A stretch of DNA of 29,685 nt from NCBI GenBank assembly GCA_002293065.1, contig DBCN01000130.1, positions 1 through 29,685 on the forward strand. The letters are read 5' to 3'. Numbering within the stretch: position 1 is the stretch's first letter; every line of letters starts with the position of its first letter. Of the stretch, positions 7,872-16,827 are shown piece after piece. The stretch is from Opitutia bacterium UBA957. GTDB taxonomy: Bacteria > Verrucomicrobiota > Verrucomicrobiia > Opitutales > UBA953. The notes under the pieces are model-generated. The model searched no databases. It had not been told where the DNA came from and saw only the letters and a program-made list of their open reading frames with translations. A program made the translations under genes and the position numbers.

Positions 7872-9173
7872 ATGAGCACCAAAAACGCCATTCTCAAACT
7901 GGACGACAAGGAAATCGTCCTCCCCATCGTTGTCGGCACCGAACAGGAATGCGGCGTCGACGTCCGCAAGCTGCGCGACGAAACGGGCTACATCACCTTC
8001 GACGATGGTTACGCCAATACCGGCGCCTGTGAGTCCAAGGTCACCTTCATCGACGGCGAGAAGGGGATCCTGCGTTACCGCGGCTACTCCATCGAGGAAC
8101 TCGCCGAGAAGTCGACCTTCATCGAGACCGCCTACTTGCTGATCTACGGCGAACTCCCGTCCGTCGCCCAGCTGAATGCCTTCAAGGCCCGCATCCTCGA
8201 CAACTCCCAGGTGCATGAAGGCCTGCGGATCGCCCTCAGCGGCTTCCCGGGCAACGCGCACCCGATGGCCGTGCTTTCGGCCACGTTGAACACCTTGGGT
8301 TGCTATTATCCCGACCTCGGCACGAACGAGCGCGCCCATGACTTGGCGAAGTTCGACGAGACCGCCGCCGTGCTCATGTCCAAGGTCCGCACCTTGGCCG
8401 CCTTGGCGCACCGCTCCAAGGAAGGCGAGCCGCCCGTCTACCCGAAGCCGGGTCTGGATTACTGCTCCAACTTCCTGCACCTGCTCTTTTCGCAGCCCAA
8501 CGCCGATTACACCGTCCATCCGGAAGTCGCCCGCGCGCTCGACCTGATCCTCCTCCTGCACGCCGACCACGAGCAGAATTGCTCGACCTCGACCGTGCGC
8601 ATGGTCGCCTCCGGTGGCGCCAATCTCTTCCCGTCCGTCTCGGCGGGCGTCTGCGCGCTCTGGGGTCCGCTCCATGGTGGCGCCAATCAGGCCGTCATCG
8701 AGATGCTCCAGGAAATCCATGCTTCCGGCGACGACGGTTCGAAGTTCATCGCGGACGCCAAGGACAAGACCAAGCAGGTCCGCCTGATGGGCTTTGGCCA
8801 CCGGGTCTACAAGAACTACGACCCGCGCGCCAAGATCATCAAGGCGCAGTGCGACAAGGTCCTCAAGGTCCTCGGCATCAACGACCCGCTCTTGGCGATC
8901 GCCATGCGCCTCGAAGACGCGGCCCTCAACGACCCGTATTTCAAGCAGCGCAACCTCTACCCGAACGTCGACTTCTACTCGGGCATCATCCTCAAGGCCA
9001 TCGGGATCCCGACGGAGATGTTCACCGTCATCTTCGCCATCGGCCGCATGCCGGGCTGGATCTCGCACTGGAAGGAAATCGCCGAGACGCCGAAGCAGAA
9101 GATCCACCGTCCGCGCCAGATCTACGTCGGTTCGACCGAGCGCAAGTACGTCGGGATCGCGCAGCGCGCCTAA
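7872..9173 (+). CDS. gltA: Citrate synthase (type II, hexameric class)
   Basis: 433 aa enzyme condensing oxaloacetate and acetyl-CoA to citrate, the entry step of the TCA cycle. The catalytic residues are visible: H268 in GPLHGGANQ, H310 in MGFGHRVYKNYDPR and D367 in YPNVDFYSG, close to their E. coli positions 264, 305 and 362. The oxaloacetate-binding region LHADHEQNCSTSTVR spans 229-243. The length and the N-terminal beta domain (VTFIDGEKGILRYRGY) fit the gram-negative-type enzyme. The ATG start has no Shine-Dalgarno. It begins 34 bp after hisH in the same direction, so it may be read from the same transcript, and is followed by a strong terminator. Confidence 0.97.
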   Translation: MSTKNAILKLDDKEIVLPIVVGTEQECGVDVRKLRDETGYITFDDGYANTGACESKVTFIDGEKGILRYRGYSIEELAEKSTFIETAYLLIYGELPSVAQLNAFKARILDNSQVHEGLRIALSGFPGNAHPMAVLSATLNTLGCYYPDLGTNERAHDLAKFDETAAVLMSKVRTLAALAHRSKEGEPPVYPKPGLDYCSNFLHLLFSQPNADYTVHPEVARALDLILLLHADHEQNCSTSTVRMVASGGANLFPSVSAGVCALWGPLHGGANQAVIEMLQEIHASGDDGSKFIADAKDKTKQVRLMGFGHRVYKNYDPRAKIIKAQCDKVLKVLGINDPLLAIAMRLEDAALNDPYFKQRNLYPNVDFYSGIILKAIGIPTEMFTVIFAIGRMPGWISHWKEIAETPKQKIHRPRQIYVGSTERKYVGIAQRA

Positions 9174-9198
9174 GCGTCGCGGCGAGTCCAGCAAGGGG

Positions 9199-9230
9199 AA
9201 GGGCCGAACGTTTCCGTTCGGCCCTTCGTC
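9199..9230 (+). terminator. Intrinsic terminator of gltA
   Basis: A perfect 12-bp stem, AAGGGCCGAACG (9199-9210) with CGTTCGGCCCTT (9215-9226), closes a TTTC loop and is followed by a weak T-rich tail. It lies 25 bp after the gltA stop. Since rnpB ends within a few bases on the other strand, the hairpin may also stop leftward transcription from rnpB. Confidence 0.88.
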
Positions 9231-9231
9231 T

Positions 9232-9603
9232 TTGAGTCATCCACTGTAAGCCGGATTCTGTCCCGGGTGGCTCTCGCCAGCCCTTGCGCATTCATTTCTC
9301 TGACCTTGCGGACCCGCCTTGCGGCGGTGCGACAACCCGGAACCTTGGTGGGCGGCCTCGGGCGGTCCCTGTTTGTCTTGCACCGGATTGGGTTTACCAT
9401 GCCTCCTTGGTCGCCCTTGGAGCGGTGAGCTCTTACCTCACCTTTTCACCCTTACCGTTTCCCTTGCGGGGACGGCGGTTTATTTTCTGTGGCACTGTCC
9501 GTCACGGTTTGACCCGTGCCCCGACTTGCGGCGGGAATCCTGCCCTATGGTGTCCGGACTTTCCTCGCGTCTTGCGACGTGCGAATGCGGATGGATGACT
9601 GTG
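9232..9603 (-). ncRNA. rnpB: RNase P RNA (bacterial type A)
   Basis: Catalytic RNA of ribonuclease P, which matures tRNA 5' ends. Read on the minus strand, the diagnostic core GAGGAAAGTCCGGACACC is followed by ATAGGGCAGG, and the 3' end carries ACAGAATCCGGCTTAC. The L15 loop GGTAAACCC, which pairs with the tRNA CCA end, is present. P1 is supported by AGTCATCCA at the 5' end pairing with TGGATGACT at the 3' end; P2 by GCATTC with GAATGC; P3 is a short CGUC/GACG hairpin with a GCAA loop. Ends are set from the P1 helix and may be off by a few bases. The gene is convergent with gltA. Confidence 0.95.
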
Positions 9604-9741
9604 CGAAGAGACTGCGATGGTCGGACGGGGAAGGGAAGGCCAAACGCAGCTCCGGCGCGGCTGAAAGGGGCGCTTGGGGGCGGTTTTTAGGACTCGCCCA
9701 TGAAAATCGGCCCTCCCATCCTCACCTAACCCCCGCTACCC
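9604..9741. promoter_or_regulatory. Divergent region between rnpB and SGNH hydrolase
   Basis: These 138 bp separate the 5' end of rnpB (leftward) from the SGNH hydrolase start (rightward) and must contain the rnpB promoter. I could not pick convincing -35/-10 boxes for either direction. The hydrolase start has no Shine-Dalgarno; the bases before it are C-rich. Confidence 0.3.
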
Positions 9742-10389
9742 ATGAAGCTCCGCACCTGTTTCGCCGGCCTCTGCGCCACCCTCGTTTCCTTTGTCTCCCT
9801 CACCGCCGCCGAAGAGCCGATCAAGGTCGCCTGTGTCGGCGACAGCATCACGCAAGGCAGCGGCGCCGAGCGTGGCAAGAGCTACCCCGACCAGTTGCAG
9901 GCCCTCTTGGGCGACAAGTACAAGGTCGGTAATTTCGGTGTCAGCGGCCGGACCCTCCTGCAGAAGGGCGACTTCCCTTACCGCAAGGAGAAGAAGTACC
10001 AGGATGCCCTGAAGATGCAGCCGAACATCGTGATCATCATGCTCGGGACCAACGACACCAAACCGCAGAACTGGAAGCATGAGGCCGAATTCGTGGGTGA
10101 CTATCGTGACCTCATCAAGTCGTTCCAGGAGCTCCCCTCCAAGCCGAAGGTCTACGTCTGCCGTCCGTGTCCCGTCCCCGGCAAGGGGAACTTCGGCATC
10201 AACGAAGAGAACGTCCTGAAGATCATCGAGCGCCTCGGGCCGCTCATCAAGGAACTGGATTGCGGTATGATCGACATGCATGCGGCGTTGCTCGAGAAGG
10301 CGGCGCTGTTGCCCGATCGCGTGCACCCGAACACCGCGGGCGCCGGCGAGATGGCCAAGGCCGCGGCCAAGGCGATCATGTCCAAGTAA
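9742..10389 (+). CDS. Secreted SGNH/GDSL-family hydrolase
   Basis: 215 aa with a signal peptide (hydrophobic core ~5-21, cleavage near TAA-EE), so it is exported. The SGNH blocks are complete: block I GDSITQG with nucleophile S35, block II glycine in GVSGRT (~66-71), block III GTND with N104, and block V DRVHPN with D192 and H195. These enzymes are esterases, often removing acetyl groups from carbohydrates. The substrate cannot be read from sequence; a polysaccharide acetyl esterase or a lysophospholipase-like role are both possible. It stands alone on its strand, and its stop lies 3 bp from the stop of the convergent helicase gene. Confidence 0.88.
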   Translation: MKLRTCFAGLCATLVSFVSLTAAEEPIKVACVGDSITQGSGAERGKSYPDQLQALLGDKYKVGNFGVSGRTLLQKGDFPYRKEKKYQDALKMQPNIVIIMLGTNDTKPQNWKHEAEFVGDYRDLIKSFQELPSKPKVYVCRPCPVPGKGNFGINEENVLKIIERLGPLIKELDCGMIDMHAALLEKAALLPDRVHPNTAGAGEMAKAAAKAIMSK

Positions 10390-10392
10390 CGC

Positions 10393-12750
10393 CTACGCCT
10401 TCTTGGGGCCGACCTTCGCGAGCACTTCGCGGGCCGCGACGCTCAGCGCCCGCCAGCGCTCCCAAGGGTGAGCGGCGCCGTGGGCGATGAGTCGCAGCGT
10501 GCTACGCCATTCGAGGATGGCCCGTTCGAGGTCGCCCGTGCCCGGCCCGCGGCCTTCGGCGTCGGGGGGCGGGAGTTTGCCATGCAGGACGAAGCCGCGC
10601 AGGACCTCGGCGCAGCCCTCGCCGAAACTCTCGGGTAAGCCATCGCGCAAGTAGCCTTCGGCCGTGAGCGATTTGTAGGTCAGGCGACAGCAGGCGCCGA
10701 GTCGGCTGCTGCTGCGGCCGCCGGCGGCGACGCGTTCACCGGCGCGGAGCTCGGCCAAGTCCCAGGCGAGGTCGTTGACGTCATAGCCCTCGTCCTCGAG
10801 GGCCGCCGCGACGGCCAGGCCTTCGCCGTGTTGGAAGAGGGCGGCGATCTCGCCGCGGCGGGTCGGGCGAGCGTCCGCGTCGATGAGGCCTAACTTCAGC
10901 CAAAGCCGTCCCGCGCGGGCGGCGGAGATTTGGCCCCCGCCCAAGACCGTGCCGAGGTGGATGTCCTCCTTCTGGACCTTGCGCCGCAGCGGATTGATCA
11001 AAGGTTGTTCATCGGCATCGGGCGTCACCCGCACGTTGGCCTTCGCGTAATCCAGCCGGACCTGCACGGTGTCGCGGAGGACATAAAGTTCGCCAAACGC
11101 TTGACCGCCTTGGGTGAGCTTGGGCAGGAGCGGTCGGATTTCTTTTTCGAGGGTTTCCAATTTCCACTGTCGGCGTGGCCCGCGGGGGCCTTCGAGCTTA
11201 ATCAACGCTTTGCGCAGCCAGTCGGCGGGCTCCAGTCGGTCGCTGGCTCCCGTCTTGGGGAAGTGGGCCAGCGGGACCGCCCGCCCGTGGCGGACGGAGC
11301 CGTCGGCCATCGGTAGCCGACAGGGCGTGCCGATGGCCACCCCGCGCAGTGAATCCGGCTTGGTCAGGGCAGGGTGCCATGCGTCTTTGACCAAGATGAA
11401 GGCGTCCGTGAGCGGTACCACTTTGGTGGGGCGGAGGCGTTGCCAGATGCCGTTGCGTCCGCACATCTCCTCGATTTCGCGGATGACCACGGGGAGGGCG
11501 GGGGTGGTGGCGACTTCGGGCAGCGTGAGCTGGTCCAAGGCCAACTGCACCGGCTCGCGGGTGAACAAGGATGCCGCCAATTTCTGCGCGGCGGCCTGCG
11601 GGTTCTTCGCCCGGTGCATCAGCGCGAGGAACGCCGGCCAGTCGAGGCCCTCGCTGCGTTTCAGTTGGAGTGGCTTGGCTTCGCCGAGCCGCGGCGAATC
11701 CCCTGACCAAAGCGCAAAGCCCTTTTCATCGAGTCCGCGCCGGCCGGCCCGGCCGAACATCTGGAGCAACTCGTCGGGACGGACTTCCCGCTCGGCGTGG
11801 TCGGTGGCGTAGCGGCGGTCGGTGACGAGGACCGAGCGCAGGGAGAAGTTGATGCCGGCCGCCAGCCCCGTGGTGGCCACGACGACCTTGAGTCGACCGG
11901 ATTTGGCCCACGGCTCAATGAGCAGGCTGCGTTGTTCGTAGGTCAGCCCGCTATGGTGTAGGCCGACCCCTTGACGGAGGAGCCGGTAGAGGTCTTCGCC
12001 GGCCATGTCGCGTTGGGCGGGCGACAGTTGGGGGCCGTTGCCCATCGGTAAGCCGTGGGCGATGTCGCGGGCGATTTGTTCGGCCGCCCGTCGGCGCGGG
12101 GCGAAGACGAGGATGGGCCCGAGGTCGGCGAGGATGCCTTTGATGACCGCCCGGGCGATCGGGCTGCGGACCCCCTCGGGCTCCTTGGTCTCGAGCGCGT
12201 CCAGCCAGACCTCCTCCAGGGGGACCGGGCGGCGGTGCTCTTCGACCAGCGTCACCGTCCGTCCGAGCGAACGGAGCCATTCGGCGGTAGCCTTGGGGTT
12301 GGCGATGCTGCCGCTGAGCAGGAGCAGTTGGGTGGCCTTGGGGGCGAGGGCGAGCACCGTCTCGTAGGCCGCCCCCCGGCGGAGGTCGGCAATCATCTGG
12401 TATTCGTCGACCACGAGGAGGTCGGGGTGCTGGTCTTCCAGGAAGCGGTGACGTTGGGTTTCCAGCGTGGCCACGACGACCGGTGCCCCCAGGTTCTCGC
12501 TCAGGTCGCCGGTCGCGATGCCGACATCCCAGCCGGCCGCCTGCCATTCCGCCCGCTTATCGTTGGCCAGGGCGCGGGTCGGCACGGTGTAGACCGCTTG
12601 CCCGCGGTGGCCGGACTCAACCAGCAGCTCGAAGACATGGGTCTTCCCGGCGCCCGTGGGGGCTTGCACGACCACGTCCTCCCCCCGCCGAAGCGCCGCG
12701 AGGGCCACCTGTTGCCAGTGGTCGGGGAGGATGAGCCGTTGGTCCGACAT
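10393..12750 (-). CDS. Ski2-like superfamily 2 helicase (DEYQ box)
   Basis: 785 aa ATP-dependent nucleic-acid helicase, probably cytoplasmic. Motifs in order: Q-like start and motif I APTGAGKT (30-37), Ia PTRALANDK (57-65), motif II DEYQ (115-118) in place of DEAH/DEVH, motif III SGSIA (146-150), motif V ATTGLAAGINF (292-302) and motif VI QMFGRAGRRG (330-339). The long C-terminal part (~350-785) has no feature I can name. The MFGRAGRRG form of motif VI and GLAAGINF place it in the Ski2/Hel308-like group, whose members act on RNA or stalled forks. Which one this bacterial form does is unknown. It is divergent from ppc; the ATG start has no Shine-Dalgarno. Confidence 0.88.
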   Translation of the reverse strand: MSDQRLILPDHWQQVALAALRRGEDVVVQAPTGAGKTHVFELLVESGHRGQAVYTVPTRALANDKRAEWQAAGWDVGIATGDLSENLGAPVVVATLETQRHRFLEDQHPDLLVVDEYQMIADLRRGAAYETVLALAPKATQLLLLSGSIANPKATAEWLRSLGRTVTLVEEHRRPVPLEEVWLDALETKEPEGVRSPIARAVIKGILADLGPILVFAPRRRAAEQIARDIAHGLPMGNGPQLSPAQRDMAGEDLYRLLRQGVGLHHSGLTYEQRSLLIEPWAKSGRLKVVVATTGLAAGINFSLRSVLVTDRRYATDHAEREVRPDELLQMFGRAGRRGLDEKGFALWSGDSPRLGEAKPLQLKRSEGLDWPAFLALMHRAKNPQAAAQKLAASLFTREPVQLALDQLTLPEVATTPALPVVIREIEEMCGRNGIWQRLRPTKVVPLTDAFILVKDAWHPALTKPDSLRGVAIGTPCRLPMADGSVRHGRAVPLAHFPKTGASDRLEPADWLRKALIKLEGPRGPRRQWKLETLEKEIRPLLPKLTQGGQAFGELYVLRDTVQVRLDYAKANVRVTPDADEQPLINPLRRKVQKEDIHLGTVLGGGQISAARAGRLWLKLGLIDADARPTRRGEIAALFQHGEGLAVAAALEDEGYDVNDLAWDLAELRAGERVAAGGRSSSRLGACCRLTYKSLTAEGYLRDGLPESFGEGCAEVLRGFVLHGKLPPPDAEGRGPGTGDLERAILEWRSTLRLIAHGAAHPWERWRALSVAAREVLAKVGPKKA

Positions 12751-12846
12751 GTCAGGATTTCAGCAAACCGTGATTGAACTTGGACGCAAGCCGGAGGGCG
12801 TTTGCGGTTGCGACAAAAGCGTGGGCCGTGCTACGACCTAAGTCGC

Positions 12847-15594
12847 ATGGCCATAAGCAACGATCTCGCCCGCGGGCTCAAGAAAGTCGATAAGGACCTC
12901 GCGTTCATGATGGGGTGCTTCGTCGAGGTCCTCGAGCAGCTGGACCATCAGGACCTCGCCGGCACCTTGCCGTGGATGGGGAAGCGCAAGTTGCGCGGCG
13001 TGCAGATCTTTTCCTACCGCGGCGTGCAGGCGTATTCGATCGCCTTCCAGTTGCTGAACATGGTCGAGGAGAATGCCTCGGCGCAGTCGAAGCGCCTCCG
13101 TGAGTCGAAGCATGGCTTGGCGTCCGACCCCGGTTCTTGGGGGCGGGCCCTCAACCGCTTGCGTGATTCCGGCCTGAGTGAAAAGCAGGTGGCCAAGCGC
13201 CTCAACCGCATCCGCGTCGAGCCGGTCTTGACCGCGCACCCGACCGAAGCGAAGCGCGCCACCGTCCTCGAAATCCACCGCGAAATCTACAAGCTCCTCG
13301 TCCGGCGCGAGAACAGCATGTGGACCGTCGCCGAGCAGCGCGCGATCCGCGACGAAATCAAGGTCGCCCTCGAACGACTCTGGCGCACCGGTGAGTTCTA
13401 TCAGCAGAAGCCCGACGTCCAGTCCGAGCTCCGCAACATCAACTACTTCCTCTCGAAGGTCTTCCCGGACGCGCTCGTCAGCATGGACCTGCGCCTGCGG
13501 CAGGCTTGGGAGGAAGCCGGTTTCTCGGCCGATAAGATCGAGCACCCCGATTCGATGCCGATGGTCACCATGGGCACCTGGGTGGGCGGCGACCGTGACG
13601 GTCACCCGTTGGTGACGGCCGAGGTCACGACCCGCGCTTTGAACCTTTTCCGTTCGACCGCCTTGGATATCGCGAACGAGCGCCTGGAGGCCCTGGGCCA
13701 GCGCCTTTCGTTGGGCGATCACCTGCAGCTGCCGCCCGCGGTCTTCGTGAAGCAGGTCGAGAAGCACGCGGCGGTCCAGGGGGAGGCCGGCGAAGCCGCC
13801 CTGAAGCGCAATATCGGCGAAACCTGGCGGCAGTACATCAACCTCATCCGCCTCCGCCTGCCCGAGACCGTCGGCGAGTGCGCTCCCGGTAAACACAGGA
13901 CGCCCGACGGCGTCATCGCCGACCTCCTTTTCCTGCGCGAGACCCTGGTCGAAGTCGGCGCCGGCAACATCGCCCGCTACGAGCTCGACCCGCTCATCCG
14001 TTTCCTCCGCACGTTCGGCTTCCACATGGCGACGTTGGATATCCGCCAGAACAGCGCCTTCCACGACAAGGCCATAGGGCAGCTCATGGAAGCCGCCGGT
14101 CTCGCCGATACCGACTACGCGCACTGGGATGAATCCCGTCGCCTCGGTTTCCTGGATTCGGAACTTCGCTCGACCCGTCCGTTCATCCGCGAGCAGGCCA
14201 GCATCGGCCCGGAAGCCGATGCCGTCATCGCCTGCCACCGCGCGCTCGTCGAGCACATCAAGCATTACGGTTCGGCCGGTTTGGGCGCCCTCATCGTCAG
14301 CATGACGCGCTCGGTGTCCGACCTGCTGTCGGTTTACCTGTTGGCGCGTGAAGCCGGCCTCACCGCCGGTGGCGCCGATGAGCCTTACTGTCTGCTCCCG
14401 GTGGTGCCGCTCTTCGAGACCATCGACGACCTGGAGCGCAGCACGGCGATCTTGGACGCCTTCCTGTCGCACCCGATGACCCGTCGCACGCTGGAGATGC
14501 GTCGCGATACCGGCGTCACGGATGGCCTGACCCAGCAGGTCATGATCGGCTATTCCGACTCGAACAAGGATGGCGGCATTCTGGCCTCGCTCTGGAACCT
14601 CTACCGGGCCCAGCTGAACCTGACGGCCGTGGGCGCCAAGCATGGCGTCCGCATCGTCTTCTTCCATGGCCGTGGCGGCACCATCTCCCGCGGTGCCGGC
14701 CCCACCCATCGTTTCATCGACGCCTTGCCTCCGGGCAGCATCAACGGCGAGCTCCGCGTGACCGAGCAGGGTGAGAGCATCACCCAGAAGTACGCCAATC
14801 ACATCACGGCGGTGAACAACCTCGAGCTCCTGTCGGCGGGCGTCACGCAGAACACCTTGCTGAACGAAGCCGTCGAGGCCGATGACGTTGCCTTGAGCAA
14901 GGTCATGGATCGCCTCGCCGAGTTCTCGCGCGAAGCCTACCAGGGCCTCATCCGCACCCCCAAGTTCATCGATTTCTTCCGTCAGGCCACCCCGATCGAC
15001 GTCATCGAAGCCAGCCGCATCGGTTCGCGGCCCTCGCGCCGTACCGGCGCAGCCTCGCTCGAAGACCTCCGGGCGATTCCTTGGGTCTTCGCGTGGAGTC
15101 AGGCCCGTTTCTATCTCTCCGGTTGGTATGGCGTCGGCTCCGCCTTGGCCCGCATGAAGGAAGAAGACCCGAAGGGCTTCGAACTCCTCCGGAAGCATTA
15201 CGACGCATGGGCGCCGTTGCGTTACATGCTCAAGAACGCTTCGACCAGCGTCATGGCGGCCAACCGCAGCATGATGAAGCTCTACGGTTCGATGGTGACC
15301 GACAAGAAGCTCCGCAATCAGTTCTTGGGCCGCATCCTCGCGGAGCATTCGCTCACGCGCAAGATGCTGAACGACCTTTCCGATTCCAAGCTGACCGAGG
15401 GCCGTCCGCGCCTCCGCAAGGTCATCATGTTGCGCGAAGCGGCGATCGACCTTCTCCACGAACAGCAGGTCGCGTTGCTCAAGGATTGGCGTAAGAAGTT
15501 GGCGGAAGGCGAGCGCAAGGAGGCAGAAGCCCTCTTGCCGCAGATGCTCCTTTCGCTCAACGCCATCGCCGCGGGCCTGCAGGCGACGGGCTGA
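12847..15594 (+). CDS. ppc: Phosphoenolpyruvate carboxylase
   Basis: 915 aa cytoplasmic enzyme that carboxylates PEP with bicarbonate to give oxaloacetate, refilling the TCA cycle. Catalytic H131 lies in LTAHPTEAKR, the glycine/arginine loop in GGDRDGHP, the conserved lysine in GYSDSNKDGG (568-577) and the FHGRGGTISRGAGPTH loop begins at 606. The protein ends in AAGLQATG, the usual C-terminal signature. The ATG at 12847 is chosen over a frame opening at 12802, because the extra 15 residues are not family-like. The length is a little above the E. coli enzyme (883). It is divergent from the helicase gene, and its stop is 6 bp from a convergent gene. Confidence 0.97.
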   Translation: MAISNDLARGLKKVDKDLAFMMGCFVEVLEQLDHQDLAGTLPWMGKRKLRGVQIFSYRGVQAYSIAFQLLNMVEENASAQSKRLRESKHGLASDPGSWGRALNRLRDSGLSEKQVAKRLNRIRVEPVLTAHPTEAKRATVLEIHREIYKLLVRRENSMWTVAEQRAIRDEIKVALERLWRTGEFYQQKPDVQSELRNINYFLSKVFPDALVSMDLRLRQAWEEAGFSADKIEHPDSMPMVTMGTWVGGDRDGHPLVTAEVTTRALNLFRSTALDIANERLEALGQRLSLGDHLQLPPAVFVKQVEKHAAVQGEAGEAALKRNIGETWRQYINLIRLRLPETVGECAPGKHRTPDGVIADLLFLRETLVEVGAGNIARYELDPLIRFLRTFGFHMATLDIRQNSAFHDKAIGQLMEAAGLADTDYAHWDESRRLGFLDSELRSTRPFIREQASIGPEADAVIACHRALVEHIKHYGSAGLGALIVSMTRSVSDLLSVYLLAREAGLTAGGADEPYCLLPVVPLFETIDDLERSTAILDAFLSHPMTRRTLEMRRDTGVTDGLTQQVMIGYSDSNKDGGILASLWNLYRAQLNLTAVGAKHGVRIVFFHGRGGTISRGAGPTHRFIDALPPGSINGELRVTEQGESITQKYANHITAVNNLELLSAGVTQNTLLNEAVEADDVALSKVMDRLAEFSREAYQGLIRTPKFIDFFRQATPIDVIEASRIGSRPSRRTGAASLEDLRAIPWVFAWSQARFYLSGWYGVGSALARMKEEDPKGFELLRKHYDAWAPLRYMLKNASTSVMAANRSMMKLYGSMVTDKKLRNQFLGRILAEHSLTRKMLNDLSDSKLTEGRPRLRKVIMLREAAIDLLHEQQVALLKDWRKKLAEGERKEAEALLPQMLLSLNAIAAGLQATG

Positions 15595-15600
15595 GTTCGC

Positions 15601-16824
15601 TTAACGCTTGGGCAGTTCCGCCGTCGCGGGGATTTCCCCGCGGAGCATGCGCCCGATTTGGCCGGTCAGCCACAGGTAGTGGTCCGTGGGGACGTCGGAC
15701 AGGTCCACGAAGGGGCTGGCGCCGACGGGGCGAGGGCCGCCGCACTTCATGATCGCGGTGCCTTCGTCGATTTCATCGAACATCGCGACGTAGACCGTTT
15801 TGGCGCCCGCCTGCCGGGCCGCCAGGGCTTGTTGCCAGAGTAGTTGGCCGCCGAGCCTCGGGATCTGGTTTAGGCGTGCTTCCTTGCCCTGGAGGGCGGA
15901 AAGGTTGTGCCAGCTGAAGCCGGGGAAGATGACGGGGAGGTAGTCTTGCTTGGTTTCGGCGCAGGCTTGGATGTCCGCTTGCCAAACTTTCTGGGCATAG
16001 GTGGCAACTTCGGTGGGACGCCCATAGCGACCGACGGACCATGGACTGATGAGGTCGGCTTGGCGGATGAGCGTGCGGACGGCGGGGTCGGGCCAAGCGT
16101 CGGCCTTGCCCTCGCGCCAGTAGGAGGGCACGCCGAGCATGACGGCCGCACCGGTCGCTTTGATCTCTTGGAGTAGCGCTTGCCACTCCGCAGCCGCCAC
16201 GGGGCGATCGCTAAACCCCAGGCCCCACAGCGCGACCAGTGGTTTGCCGGCGTGGTGTTGGTAGCAAGGTTGTTTAATTTGGCCGGCGGCGATGAGTCGC
16301 TTCCAGTCTTCGGCGACCACGGCGAACTTTTCCGGCTGCAGTCCCGAGAGGTCATACATCACCGTCAGCGAGCGGCCTTCGGCGGTGGCGGCCTCGTTGC
16401 AGTGCCGTAGCACCAGGTCCATGGCGGCGGAGCCCCGACCATGGCCGAGGCCGGTCGCGAATCGCTGCACCATCGCTCCATCGATGCCGTACTCCTTCAT
16501 CCAGCGGAAATGCCGGCGGACCGTGAGCGGGTGGACGCTGCTGAACAACGGGGCGGATTGGCCGTCGGCGAACTTGAACGGCGATGCGTAGCGTTCTTCG
16601 GGCGTGAACTCCGAGAGGTCGGGCCAGAGGTCAAAACTGCAGGTCCCCGGGGCGAGGCGTTTGCCTGGTCCGTAGTGGACCCAGCCGAGGCCGCTGGCAT
16701 CGCCATCGGCGCGGAACCAGCCTTGGTAGCCGCAGACAACCTTTCCGTCCAAACTCGGGTGTCCGGGAGAGGCGCCGTGTAGCCCGACAACCGCGAGCAA
16801 GCCGACGAGGGCGGCTTTAAGCAT
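15601..16824 (-). CDS. Secreted glycosidase, GH71/GH99-like
   Basis: 407 aa with a short signal peptide (MLKAALVGLLAVVGLHGA). The mature part begins with GKVVCGYQGWF, followed by LGWVHYG and SFDLWPDLSEF, then KEYGIDGAMVQRF; this order is what I know from glycoside hydrolase family 71/99-like proteins that act on alpha-glucans or alpha-mannosides. Further on are VMYDLSGL, a likely barrel strand with an acidic residue, and MFDEIDEGTAIMK near the end with candidate catalytic acids. The substrate is not readable. It follows a membrane protein gene by 3 bp on the same strand, so the two are probably co-transcribed, and it converges on ppc with only 6 bp between stops. Confidence 0.75.
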   Translation of the reverse strand: MLKAALVGLLAVVGLHGASPGHPSLDGKVVCGYQGWFRADGDASGLGWVHYGPGKRLAPGTCSFDLWPDLSEFTPEERYASPFKFADGQSAPLFSSVHPLTVRRHFRWMKEYGIDGAMVQRFATGLGHGRGSAAMDLVLRHCNEAATAEGRSLTVMYDLSGLQPEKFAVVAEDWKRLIAAGQIKQPCYQHHAGKPLVALWGLGFSDRPVAAAEWQALLQEIKATGAAVMLGVPSYWREGKADAWPDPAVRTLIRQADLISPWSVGRYGRPTEVATYAQKVWQADIQACAETKQDYLPVIFPGFSWHNLSALQGKEARLNQIPRLGGQLLWQQALAARQAGAKTVYVAMFDEIDEGTAIMKCGGPRPVGASPFVDLSDVPTDHYLWLTGQIGRMLRGEIPATAELPKR

Positions 16825-16827
16825 CGC

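Noticed and set aside
3924..9194. Long minus-strand frames opposite ptsI and gltA
   Set aside because: Antisense to well-identified enzymes; no motifs or credible starts.
9284..9932. Plus-strand frames across the rnpB locus and the SGNH hydrolase start
   Set aside because: The region is explained by RNase P RNA on the minus strand and by the hydrolase gene in another frame.
12751..12846. Possible ppc promoter with TTGCGA and TACGAC at 18-bp spacing
   Set aside because: Only 4 of 6 and 3 of 6 consensus matches; not enough to call.
12838..15459. Minus-strand frame of about 870 codons opposite ppc
   Set aside because: Same codon-bias shadow; ppc is certain on the plus strand and the antisense product has no recognisable motif.
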